A stretch of 22,351 bases of DNA from JAJFUG01 sp964473155. Its GTDB lineage: Bacteria > Gemmatimonadota > Glassbacteria > GWA2-58-10. Position 1 is the stretch's first letter. Each line of letters starts with the position of its first letter. Shown in pieces: positions 1-7,235 of the stretch. The notes beneath the pieces are model-generated. The model ran no database searches, was not told the origin of the DNA, and saw only the letters and a program-made list of their open reading frames with translations. Where the stretch lies: assembly GCA_964473155.1 (NCBI GenBank), contig CAYYNT010000072.1:1-22351 (forward strand). Reading direction: 5' to 3'. The translations under genes were made by a program, and so were the position numbers.

Positions 1-1
1 A

Positions 2-625
2 ACAACAGTCTCTCTTTCAATCCTATGCAAAAACTTAACCGGACAAAGCTGGGATAAACCCGGTCAAAAAGGTGGTGATATAAAATTTGCACGTGCAAAG
101 AATGACATCGGAAGACATCTCAAGCAAAGAAGTTGCACTTGGATTACACTTCTTGTCGATTACTACGGTATACGCAATGATTGGCCTGGGTTTGAAGAAT
201 CTAAGAAGCAAACCAATCATACCAGAAAAGCTAATATCATGAATCAGGCCACGGCTGAAAAAGTTCAACAGCTTTTCCCGGAACAAAATCCGTCAAGGCG
301 GTTCATTCCCTATGTATCTATGCATGAGATTGAGGCACTATATTTTAGCGATCCAATATGTATAGCAGAAAAGATCGGTGTAGACAAAAGGCGTATCGTT
401 GCGATTCTTGATGAGTGCGATGAACCAGAAAAGATCAACGATCATAGCATGACAGCACCATCGAAAAGGCTGGAGGCACTTTCGGATCGTTTCAAGAAAA
501 CCTCTACCGGCATTAGTATTGCTGAAGAAATCGGTATTGACAAAATGAGGTCGGCTTGTCCGCTGTTCAATGCCTGGATAAAAAAGTTGGAATCGCTGGG
601 GAGAAAAGAAGATGCTGAAGTGTAA
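2..625 (+). CDS. DUF4276 family protein, 5' end cut by window edge
   Basis: The frame is open from base 2 to the TAA at 623-625 and gives 207 residues with no start inside the window. Family signatures I recognise are GG followed by a charged helix ending HLKQR (residues about 24-42), the strand and turn LLVDYYG (50-56) followed by DWPG, the segment HEIEALYFSDP (about 108-118), and IND..TAPSKRL (about 145-157). As I recall the family is slightly over 200 residues, so only a short N-terminal piece, including an expected early acidic residue, is missing. DUF4276 proteins are of unproven function; I recall them as Toprim-like and often next to AAA ATPase genes, which suggests a nuclease-like partner in defence modules. 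That partner would lie upstream, outside the window. Base composition is lower in GC than the genes to the right (26 G/C in the 60 bases 361-420), consistent with transfer. The ATG at 239 is an internal Met, not the start. Confidence 0.8.
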   Translation, partial: TTVSLSILCKNLTGQSWDKPGQKGGDIKFARAKNDIGRHLKQRSCTWITLLVDYYGIRNDWPGFEESKKQTNHTRKANIMNQATAEKVQQLFPEQNPSRRFIPYVSMHEIEALYFSDPICIAEKIGVDKRRIVAILDECDEPEKINDHSMTAPSKRLEALSDRFKKTSTGISIAEEIGIDKMRSACPLFNAWIKKLESLGRKEDAEV

Positions 626-811
626 ACCCAGAGGTCTCAAACAACATTCTTTCAGAAACTATTGCAGTCAGTCAAAACAACCGAGTTAAGATCAAATCGA
701 AAAATCATCTCGCCCGGCAGTAGTTCGAATGCAACTGACGCAGCTAAACGTTCACTTCAGATTAACCTTCATTCCTCTCTTCTTTTCCTGCGGAACTCCT
801 ATCAATATATT

Positions 812-1183
812 TCATTCCGCCCGGTACTCCACGCGGTTCTTCTCGCTCTCCCACAGTTCCACGCGGTCGGGCGCTATTCCCTGCGGCAGTTCCGCGGCCG
901 CCAGCTCGAAAACAGTCCGCGCCAGGTTCTCGGCCGTGGGATTGATCTGGTCGAACGGCGGCACGCGGTTCAGGTCCACGTGGTCAAACCGGGCCACCAG
1001 GGCGGCAAGGATACGCTTGAGCGCGCCGAAATCCAGGCCCATGCCGCGCTCGTCCAGGGAGTCCGTACGCACGGTCAGGCGCACTTTCCAGTTGTGCCCG
1101 TGAAGAGAGGCGCACTTGCCGGGATAGTCGCGCAGGTGGTGCGCGCTCGAGAACTCGGCCTCTGCCGAGATGAAGTAACTCAT
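812..1183 (-). CDS. queD: 6-carboxy-5,6,7,8-tetrahydropterin synthase (QueD/PTPS family)
   Basis: The 123-residue product matches the 6-pyruvoyltetrahydropterin synthase fold. It would convert 7,8-dihydroneopterin triphosphate to 6-carboxytetrahydropterin, a cytosolic step of queuosine and 7-deazaguanine synthesis. Visible residues are FSSAHHL with zinc ligand His15, then GKCASLHGHNW with catalytic Cys24 and zinc ligands His28 and His30, FDHVDLN with the catalytic Asp/His pair, NPTAEN, and a late Glu in the ELWES strand that binds the pterin. Length is normal for bacterial QueD (about 120). The ATG overlaps the mutS stop as ATGA and is preceded by AAGGA at good spacing, so it is probably translated by coupling at the end of the holA-SPOR-mutS operon. 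No other queuosine gene is in the window, so QueD rather than an eukaryote-type PTPS is inferred from the GKCxxLHGH pattern. Confidence 0.93.
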   Translation of the reverse strand: MSYFISAEAEFSSAHHLRDYPGKCASLHGHNWKVRLTVRTDSLDERGMGLDFGALKRILAALVARFDHVDLNRVPPFDQINPTAENLARTVFELAAAELPQGIAPDRVELWESEKNRVEYRAE

Positions 1184-3831
1184 GACACGTCCTTTTTCAG
1201 CTCGTACAGTATTTTCAACGCCTCGATGGGCGTCAGGCTGTCGGGGTCTATGGCTTTCAGCTTTTCGAGCGCCGGGCTGGGCGGGGCCGGGGCCGCGAAC
1301 AGGCTGAGCTGGTCCATGTCGCGCCTCTGCGCTCGCGGGGCGTGGCTGCCGCGGGCCAGGCGCGGCACGTGCCCGTTGCTGAACTCGCCGCCTTCCAGAT
1401 TGGCTAACACCTCGCGCGCCCGCTCGATCACCTCGTTCGGGATTCCGGCCAGGCGCGCCACCTGGATGCCGTAGCTGCGGTCCGAACCGCCGCGCTGTAT
1501 CTTGTGCAGGAATATGACTTTCTCACCGTAGTCCTTGACCATCACATTGTAGTTCTTAACCCGAGTTAGAAGGGACTCCAGTTCTGTCAGTTCGTGGTAG
1601 TGCGTGGCGAAAATTGTCTTGGCCGCCCGCCCCGGCTGCTCGTGCAGAAACTCACTCACCGCCCAGGCGATGGATAACCCGTCGAACGTGCTTGTCCCCC
1701 GCCCGATCTCATCCAGCAGAATGAGGCTCGCCGGGGTGGCGTTGTTCAGGATATTGGCGGTTTCGTTCATCTCCACCATGAATGTGCTCTGGCCGCGCGC
1801 AAGGTTGTCGCTCGCTCCCACGCGGGTGAAGATGCGATCCACCCGGCAGATTCTGGCCTCGGCCGCGGGCACGAAACTGCCGACATGCGCCATCAGCACG
1901 ATCAGCCCGGCCTGGCGCAGGAACGTGCTCTTGCCCGCCATGTTCGGGCCGGTGAGGATCACGATCTGGTTCTCGCGGTTGTCCAGCTCGATATCGTTGG
2001 GCACGAACCGTCCGCCGCGGGTCAGTCGCTCCACCACCGGGTGACGGCCCTCGCGGATGATCAGACTGTCCCCCTCGGCCATGATCGGGCGCACGTAGCC
2101 GCAGTCGGCGGCAACCTCGGCCAGGGACGCGGACACGTCCAGCCTGGCCAGCACGGCCGCTGTCTCCTGCAAATTCTCGCAGAACATGGCGGCGTGCTCG
2201 CGCAGAGCGCAGAACAGCTCGTACTCCAGAGCGGTTATTTTCTCCTCCGCCCCCAGGACTTTGTTCTCGTACTCCTTGAGGCCGGGAGTGATATAACGCT
2301 CGCCGCCGGAGATAGTCTGCTTGCGGATATAGTCCTGAGGCACGAGGCCCAGGTTGCTCTTTGTCACCTCGATGAAATAGCCGAAAACCCGGTTGTACCT
2401 GACTTTCAGGTTACCGATCCCGGTGCGCGCGCGCTCGGTGGCCTCAAGACGGACAATCCAGTCCTTGCCCTCGGAAAGGAGGCCGCGCAGCTCATCCAGG
2501 CCGGAGTCATAGCCCGCGCGGATCACGTTGCCATCCGCCAGCAGCGCGGGCAGGTCATCGTTCAGCGCCCGCCTGATCTCCGCGACAAGTTCTGGATACT
2601 CCCGCATCCCGCCAGCCAGAGAGATCAGGGCATCCTTGCCGCTACCTGAAAGGGCGGCCCGCAGCTCCGGGATACGCTCCAGCGAGGCGGCCAGCGCCGC
2701 CAGGTCGCGCGGACCGGCCCGCTGGCTGGAGATACGCCCCACCAGGCGCTCGATATCCGACACCTCAGCCAGAAGGTCACGAACCTTCCGTCGCATGGAA
2801 CTTTCGCCGCGGAACGCCTCAACGCGGTCCAGGCGCGCCCCGATAACCTCGAAATCCTGCAGCGGCTCCAGCACCCAGCGCCGCAGGGTGCGCGCGCCCA
2901 TGGCGGTCATGGTCCGGTCCAGGGTTTCGAGCAGGGTGCCGCCGCGCCCGCCCGAGAAATTGCTCACCAGCTCCAGGTTCGCCACCGTGGCGCGGTCCAG
3001 GACCATGCAGTCGCCGGGGAAAAACGGACGCAGACGGCGGATATGGGCCAGGGCCGCGGGTTGCATCCGCCCGGCGTAGTCCAGGAGCACGCCCGCGCAG
3101 GTCAGCGCCGGATCGTCATCCTCCACCCCAAACCCGTTGAAAGTGGCTACGCCGAAATGCTTTTTCAGGGCCTCGACACAGGTGGCGCGGTCGAAACGCC
3201 AGTCCTCGAGCCAGGTGCATGGGCAGATTCCGCCCGGCCTCTCCCCGGCGGCCTCTAACAGCGGGACATTCGCCCCGCCGCGCGGCCCCTCCGGAAGCCC
3301 GTCCACTCCCTCCAGCAGAAGCTCCCTCGGGCCGATACGCCGCAGTTCATCGCCCAGGCGGGCCAGGGGAGCGCAGGCCAGGAAGAACTCTCCCGTGCTC
3401 AGATCGAGCCAGGACAAAGCGGCCAGGTCGCCCGCGCGCTGCACGCAGGCCAGGTAACTGTTGGACGTGGCGTCGAGCAGGTTCTCGTTCAGCACCGTGC
3501 CGGGAGTCAGCACCTCGGTGACTTCCCGCCTGACGATTATTTTCGCCTTTTTGGGATCCTCGACCTGCTCGCAGATCGCCACCTTGCAGCCCGCGGCCAC
3601 CAGCCGGGCGATATAGCCCTCCACGGCCTTGACCGGCACCCCGGCCAGCGGGACCCGTCCCGCTGCGCCGTTGTTGCGCGAGGTGAGAGTCAGGCCCAGG
3701 ATTTTCGCACCCAGGCGGGCATCCTCCGAGAACATCTCGTAGAAATCACCCATCCTGAAAAGCAGTATCTCGCCCTGGTGTTCGGCCTTGATCCTCTGGT
3801 ACTGCTGCATGAGCGGGGTTTCATCGGCCAT
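1180..3831 (-). CDS. mutS: DNA mismatch repair protein MutS
   Basis: The 883-residue protein recognises mismatches and small loops and starts methyl-directed-type repair with MutL. Domains in order are the mismatch-binding domain with the Phe-x-Glu wedge (Phe30, Glu32 in MGDFYEMF), the connector, the lever and clamp region (about 270-560), and the ABC-type ATPase with Walker A GPNMAGKST (about 627-635) and Walker B LILLDEIGRGTSTFDG (about 703-718). Near the C terminus QLSLF (about 840) is a typical beta-clamp binding motif. Length is slightly above the E. coli protein (853). The start follows the SPOR gene stop by 8 bases, with a GGGAGG just upstream of that stop as the likely ribosome site. 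The stop overlaps queD. No mutL is seen here. The call is certain from motifs over the full length. Confidence 0.98.
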   Translation of the reverse strand: MADETPLMQQYQRIKAEHQGEILLFRMGDFYEMFSEDARLGAKILGLTLTSRNNGAAGRVPLAGVPVKAVEGYIARLVAAGCKVAICEQVEDPKKAKIIVRREVTEVLTPGTVLNENLLDATSNSYLACVQRAGDLAALSWLDLSTGEFFLACAPLARLGDELRRIGPRELLLEGVDGLPEGPRGGANVPLLEAAGERPGGICPCTWLEDWRFDRATCVEALKKHFGVATFNGFGVEDDDPALTCAGVLLDYAGRMQPAALAHIRRLRPFFPGDCMVLDRATVANLELVSNFSGGRGGTLLETLDRTMTAMGARTLRRWVLEPLQDFEVIGARLDRVEAFRGESSMRRKVRDLLAEVSDIERLVGRISSQRAGPRDLAALAASLERIPELRAALSGSGKDALISLAGGMREYPELVAEIRRALNDDLPALLADGNVIRAGYDSGLDELRGLLSEGKDWIVRLEATERARTGIGNLKVRYNRVFGYFIEVTKSNLGLVPQDYIRKQTISGGERYITPGLKEYENKVLGAEEKITALEYELFCALREHAAMFCENLQETAAVLARLDVSASLAEVAADCGYVRPIMAEGDSLIIREGRHPVVERLTRGGRFVPNDIELDNRENQIVILTGPNMAGKSTFLRQAGLIVLMAHVGSFVPAAEARICRVDRIFTRVGASDNLARGQSTFMVEMNETANILNNATPASLILLDEIGRGTSTFDGLSIAWAVSEFLHEQPGRAAKTIFATHYHELTELESLLTRVKNYNVMVKDYGEKVIFLHKIQRGGSDRSYGIQVARLAGIPNEVIERAREVLANLEGGEFSNGHVPRLARGSHAPRAQRRDMDQLSLFAAPAPPSPALEKLKAIDPDSLTPIEALKILYELKKDVS

Positions 3832-3839
3832 ATGCCCGG

Positions 3840-4877
3840 TCAGCCTCCCGGCTCGATGACGTGATATTTTATGCGCTGTTTTTTCAGGACCGCTTCGATG
3901 CGCTTTAGCTCGTCTTTCGTGGCCAGACCGGTCAGGCGTACGCGCTGGAGCTTGCCGTCGGCGCTGGGAATTACCATCGGTTTAAGTCCCGTGCGCTGAC
4001 GTATCTCCTCGGCCAGGGAACCGGCGCGCGCAGCCGAGGAAAACGCCCCGAGCTGAATGGCCCAGCCCGCGCCGCCTGCCGCCGGAGCAGTCCGTGACTC
4101 CGCCGGGGCTTTGCCCGTGGCTGACAGTTGGCCGCCGCCCTCGGGCCGCACCCAGGCCGGGTCGAACACGGTTGCGCCGCTGGACTCGGCCAGGCGGACA
4201 CGCCACTGTTCGGCCCGCTCGCTGGAACCGCGGCCGTAGATACGGGTCAACCGGCTCAGCGCGGCAAGCTGATAGGGGCTTTGCGCGTTCAGGTAGACCG
4301 CCAGAAAGTCCTCCGCCGCGCCGTTCGTGTCCCCGTCCTGCTCCTTTGCCAGGGCCAGGTGATAACGCAGCATCCCGCGGTGCGTTTCCTCCTCACCAAG
4401 CGCCGCGGCCTGACGAAGGGTGCGGGTGGCATCCCCGGCGCGCCCCAGACGGAGTTCCGCCCTGGCGCGCTTGACCATCGCCCGGCGGCTTGTTGCAGGG
4501 TCGGCGGCCCGGTCCGCGGCGGTCTGGAAACGCGATATTGCCTCAGAATATTGACCTCTGGCATAGGCCAGGTCGCCCAGCCGCTCCAGTGCAGCCAGCG
4601 TCTCGGGACTGCGTCCTCCCTGCCCGGCAAGTTCCAGCAGACGGCCCAGGGCGGAATCGGAACGCGCGGTGAGCAGGGCGCGGTAATAGAGCGCGCGGTC
4701 CCGTCCGGCGCCACCGGCGGCGATACGGCCCTCCACCAGCAGACGGGCATCCGCGGTCAGGCCCGCGGCCATCTGTGTCCGGGCCACATCCAGCATGTCC
4801 TGGGCGGATGACGCCCCATGCAGAAAAAACACGGCAACCAGGATGATAAATAACGGGCGCGGGAAAAGAATCCTCAT
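3840..4877 (-). CDS. Exported TPR-like protein with C-terminal SPOR domain
   Basis: This 345-residue protein starts with a basic then hydrophobic segment ending in GASSAQ, a likely signal peptide cut near residue 25. Residues about 26-230 are Ala/Leu-rich paired helices in TPR-like spacing (for example AALERLGDLAYARGQYSEAI). A proline/glycine linker follows, and about 268-342 forms a SPOR domain (WAIQLGAFSSAARA, then LQRVRLTGL). SPOR domains bind peptidoglycan stripped of stem peptides, so a periplasmic or envelope role near division sites is expected; the TPR part suggests protein contacts. Its start overlaps the holA stop by 4 bases (ATGA) and has a near-perfect ribosome site GGAGGTGA, so it should be well translated. 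Its place between holA and mutS is conserved by coupling, but a functional link to replication or repair is not shown. No specific gene name can be assigned. Confidence 0.88.
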   Translation of the reverse strand: MRILFPRPLFIILVAVFFLHGASSAQDMLDVARTQMAAGLTADARLLVEGRIAAGGAGRDRALYYRALLTARSDSALGRLLELAGQGGRSPETLAALERLGDLAYARGQYSEAISRFQTAADRAADPATSRRAMVKRARAELRLGRAGDATRTLRQAAALGEEETHRGMLRYHLALAKEQDGDTNGAAEDFLAVYLNAQSPYQLAALSRLTRIYGRGSSERAEQWRVRLAESSGATVFDPAWVRPEGGGQLSATGKAPAESRTAPAAGGAGWAIQLGAFSSAARAGSLAEEIRQRTGLKPMVIPSADGKLQRVRLTGLATKDELKRIEAVLKKQRIKYHVIEPGG

Positions 4878-5917
4878 CCGTTCACCTCCCGGTGGAAATC
4901 CAGGATCAGCGTCTCAAGGATCAGAGTGTCCGGCAGCGAGCTGGTCTTGAGACTCCGGTCGCAGTTCAGCAGAAGCTCCAGGCCGCGGCCCAGGCGCTCC
5001 TGCGAGCATGCGGCGGCCTGCGCGAACAGGGCTTTCACCGCCTCGGGTGGGCGGAACGCCAGTCCCAGGCTGCGCTTGATCTGTTCGGCGGGTACGCGCG
5101 CCGCGCTCATGCGCTTGATTTTGAGCAGGGTCATGTAGTGCCCGGCGGCCAGGGCCAGCGCACCCACGGCCGATTCGCCGCTCTGGATCAGATGACGGGC
5201 CAGGGCCAGCGCTCCGGGGGTGTCCCCCCCGGCCAGAGCGTCCAGCCAGTCGAATACGGTGCCGCCGGTCTGCACGCCGCTCAGTTCGAGCACGTCCTGA
5301 CGGGTTATCTCAAGCCGCGCTCCACAGTATACGGTCAGCTTTTCGATCTCATCGGCCAGACGGTCGAGGTCGCCGCCCAGACGGGCATACAGCTCGAACG
5401 CGGCCCGTTCCTCAAGGCGCTTGCCCAGCCGCTCGGCCTGCCAGACAAGCCAGCGCATCACTTCCGGCTCTTTCAGCGGCCAGAAAAGAGCGCTGGCGGC
5501 ATGTTCCTCCAGACGGTGCGCCCACTTGGGCGAGCCTTTCTTGCGGTCGACCTTGATCCGTTCCCCGGCGGCCAGCACCAGGACCGTACCTGAACTCGGA
5601 CGGGCGGCGTATTCTGACAGCATTTCCCTGGCCGGCAGGGAAGCTTTCTCGAGGTCGCGTAACAGCACCACCCTCCGCTGGGCCATCATCGGCGGGGTGG
5701 CCAGCACCGTGGTCAGCTTTTCCAGGTTCAGTTCACCGCCGTGGAAGCGGTCGTAGTTGAAATCCGCGGTGGCCTTGTCCACCGCGCATTCGATAATTGT
5801 CTCCACCGCCTGGCGCGTCAGACGGGTCTCATCCCCGTGCAGAAAATACACGGGGTGAAAACGGCCCTCGCGGCACTGGGAAATGATATCTTTCAGGGTC
5901 AGGCTCAACGGCGGCAT
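4874..5917 (-). CDS. holA: DNA polymerase III subunit delta (HolA)
   Basis: The product is the clamp-loader wrench subunit that opens the beta sliding clamp. The N-terminal part reads PVYFLHGDETRLTRQAV, the degenerate AAA-like start of delta proteins. VVLLRDLEKA, VLVLAAGERIKVDRKKG and the DLDRLADEIEKL helix (where subunits of the clamp loader have lid and collar helices) follow, then a helical collar domain with NCDRSLKTSSLPDTLILETLI at the end. From the ATG at 5917 it is 347 residues, close to the E. coli delta length of 343. The frame is open further upstream to 6016, but a promoter predicted at 5982-6009 would start transcription near 5975, so the longer GTG/ATG forms are unlikely; ATG at 5962 is the only serious alternative. 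The Shine-Dalgarno site is weak. It is the first gene of the operon leading to mutS and queD. Confidence 0.93.
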   Translation of the reverse strand: MPPLSLTLKDIISQCREGRFHPVYFLHGDETRLTRQAVETIIECAVDKATADFNYDRFHGGELNLEKLTTVLATPPMMAQRRVVLLRDLEKASLPAREMLSEYAARPSSGTVLVLAAGERIKVDRKKGSPKWAHRLEEHAASALFWPLKEPEVMRWLVWQAERLGKRLEERAAFELYARLGGDLDRLADEIEKLTVYCGARLEITRQDVLELSGVQTGGTVFDWLDALAGGDTPGALALARHLIQSGESAVGALALAAGHYMTLLKIKRMSAARVPAEQIKRSLGLAFRPPEAVKALFAQAAACSQERLGRGLELLLNCDRSLKTSSLPDTLILETLILDFHREVNG

Positions 5918-5981
5918 TGGCGATCGTCTTTCGATGCAATCGGATAAGTCCGCGCGATCCATGGACCACGGCGCGCAATAT

Positions 5982-6009
5982 AATATAAGGGCCTGCCCCG
6001 GAGAGTCAA
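5982..6009 (-). promoter_or_regulatory. Sigma70-like promoter of the holA-SPOR-mutS-queD operon
   Basis: On the minus strand TTGACT (6009-6004) is followed after 16 bases by TATATT (5987-5982); an overlapping TATTAT gives an 18-base spacer. Transcription would begin near 5975, ahead of the chosen holA ATG at 5917. It lies just downstream of the terminator of the previous gene, which fits an independent transcription unit. Only sequence match supports it. Confidence 0.6.
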
Positions 6010-6033
6010 AGGCCAAAGCGGAAACCGGACCGG

Positions 6034-6068
6034 CCTGAAAACAAAAACCCGGTCACGCGGACCGGGTT
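6034..6068 (-). terminator. Rho-independent terminator of the anti-sigma-like gene
   Basis: Perfect 9-bp inverted repeat: AACCCGGTC at 6046-6054 and GACCGGGTT at 6060-6068 with a 5-base loop. Read on the minus strand the stem is followed at once by TTTGTTTTC, a classical U-rich tract. It begins about 40 bases past the stop of the gene at 6107-6667 and so separates that gene from the holA operon. Confidence 0.9.
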
Positions 6069-6106
6069 GGAAATCTGTCTTTACAGCCTTGATCGTAAAG
6101 GTCAGT

Positions 6107-6667
6107 TTATTCGGCTAATTCGGAGATGCCTGAAAGGACTATGACCGGGTTGGGGTCGACCTCCGGCTCCTCCTCCTGTTTCTCCACCGGGCGGGTGTAG
6201 GCAACCAGTTGCACCATGTCGGTCCGCTGCGAATTCTCCTTGCGCGCGAGTTGCTCTGTCACCTGGTAGTTTATCATGTCCATGGTCGAATCGACCAGCG
6301 TGATATACTGCGCCTGCTGCGGCTGCGACCCGCCGGAAAACAGGAAGAAACCCAAAGCCAGAGCCAGGGCCGCGGCTGCGGCCAGTCCGGACGCAACAAT
6401 CCGGGGACGGAGCGCCAGCACCCGGGCGGGACGCCTTTTTACCGCCGGTCCTGATTTCACCTCCCGCATCACCGAATCGAAAAGATCATCCGGCGGCTCT
6501 ATCTGCGGAGAGTTCGCGAGGTGTTCGGCTCCAGCCCGGTAAGACCGCACCAGCCTGTTACAGTAAGGGCAGACAGACAGGTGCTCGCTTGCGCTTTCAC
6601 TTCGCTTTTTATCCAGCGTTCCGTCAAGAAACGGGGAAAACAGCCTTTTAAAAGTACGGCAATCCAT
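6107..6667 (-). CDS. Zinc-finger anti-sigma-like single-pass membrane protein
   Basis: The 186-residue protein begins with a putative zinc-finger (zf-HC2 type) domain: Cys3, then HLSVCPYC giving His29, Cys33 and Cys36 in the HxxxCxxC spacing of zinc-containing anti-sigma factors. A linker and a basic patch (KRRPARVLALRPR) precede one membrane helix at about 89-110, and a periplasmic tail ends in a Glu/Pro-rich stretch. This layout suggests a cytosolic sigma-binding domain, membrane anchor and sensor tail. No sigma factor gene lies next to it, unlike most ECF sigma/anti-sigma pairs, so the partner is unknown and the role may differ. The ATG is preceded by GAGGA at acceptable spacing, and the gene is transcribed alone or after 6844-7140, ending in a strong terminator. 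Confidence 0.78.
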   Translation of the reverse strand: MDCRTFKRLFSPFLDGTLDKKRSESASEHLSVCPYCNRLVRSYRAGAEHLANSPQIEPPDDLFDSVMREVKSGPAVKRRPARVLALRPRIVASGLAAAAALALALGFFLFSGGSQPQQAQYITLVDSTMDMINYQVTEQLARKENSQRTDMVQLVAYTRPVEKQEEEPEVDPNPVIVLSGISELAE

Positions 6668-6843
6668 GGGGGGTAATCCTCACGAGATTATAATATCCTG
6701 GCGGACTCCTTATGTTTTCGGAAAGCTGACTGTTGAGCGTCTGTTGTTATTTACCTGACATGCCTCTGTCTTGTTCCGCTTTTCTTTCCTCCGGCGGCAA
6801 TTATAATCAATCCGTTAGATAACCGTTGCCTGAACGCGCCGCA

Positions 6844-7140
6844 TCACTCCTCGGAAAATTCAAGCTCGATAACCTCGCCGCACTTGCAGGTGAGGCGGAC
6901 ACTCCGCAGGACGCCCCGGTCGTCATACTCTTTCTGCACCTGGACCTCGCCGCCCGCAACGTGACTCCCGGCATGAAATTCATCGGCTCCGGCTGTCTCG
7001 CCCAGTTCCACCCGGCCCTCGGCCGGCATGTCCTTGAACACCTTGTCATGGAACCGCCGCATTCCCAGCCGCACGGTCTCGACATGCACCTCGCCCGAGG
7101 CCACCTTGCTCGCCTTGATTATTCTCTTATTGTCCTGCAC
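6844..7140 (-). CDS. Small conserved-looking protein with CxCG tail, function unknown
   Basis: I do not recognise this protein. From the GTG at 7140 it has 98 residues; the frame could start at the ATG at 7176 (110 residues), but that ATG has only AT-rich sequence before it, while the GTG is preceded by GGGAGAG at close spacing. The sequence is charged and beta-rich, with GEVHVETVRLGMRRFHDKVFKDMP in the first half and alternating strands in the second (GEVQVQKEYDDRG, SVRLTCKCGEVIELEF). The CKCG near the end could be half a zinc site or a redox pair. There is no signal peptide or membrane segment. It lies between a multi-zinc-ribbon membrane protein (upstream) and an anti-sigma-like protein (downstream) on the same strand, with gaps of about 95 and 175 bases, so co-transcription with the former is possible. 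Confidence 0.62.
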   Translation of the reverse strand: MQDNKRIIKASKVASGEVHVETVRLGMRRFHDKVFKDMPAEGRVELGETAGADEFHAGSHVAGGEVQVQKEYDDRGVLRSVRLTCKCGEVIELEFSEE

Positions 7141-7235
7141 GTTCTCTCCCGCGAAGCAGGTTGAGGCTTTCACCATTTGATAATATTCAATTTAGCGCGC
7201 CGCCGGCAGGGCGCAAGATGAAAATTCAAGCTCTG

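Noticed and set aside
662..1474. Long plus-strand open frame of 270 codons opposite queD and the end of mutS
   Set aside because: It is antisense to two firmly identified genes, is rich in Arg/Ala as expected from the opposite strand of GC-rich genes, and has no recognisable motif or ribosome site.
5918..6016. Longer N terminus for holA starting at 6016 or 5962
   Set aside because: A promoter predicted at 5982-6009 would start transcription inside the longer form, and the length from 5917 already matches the family.
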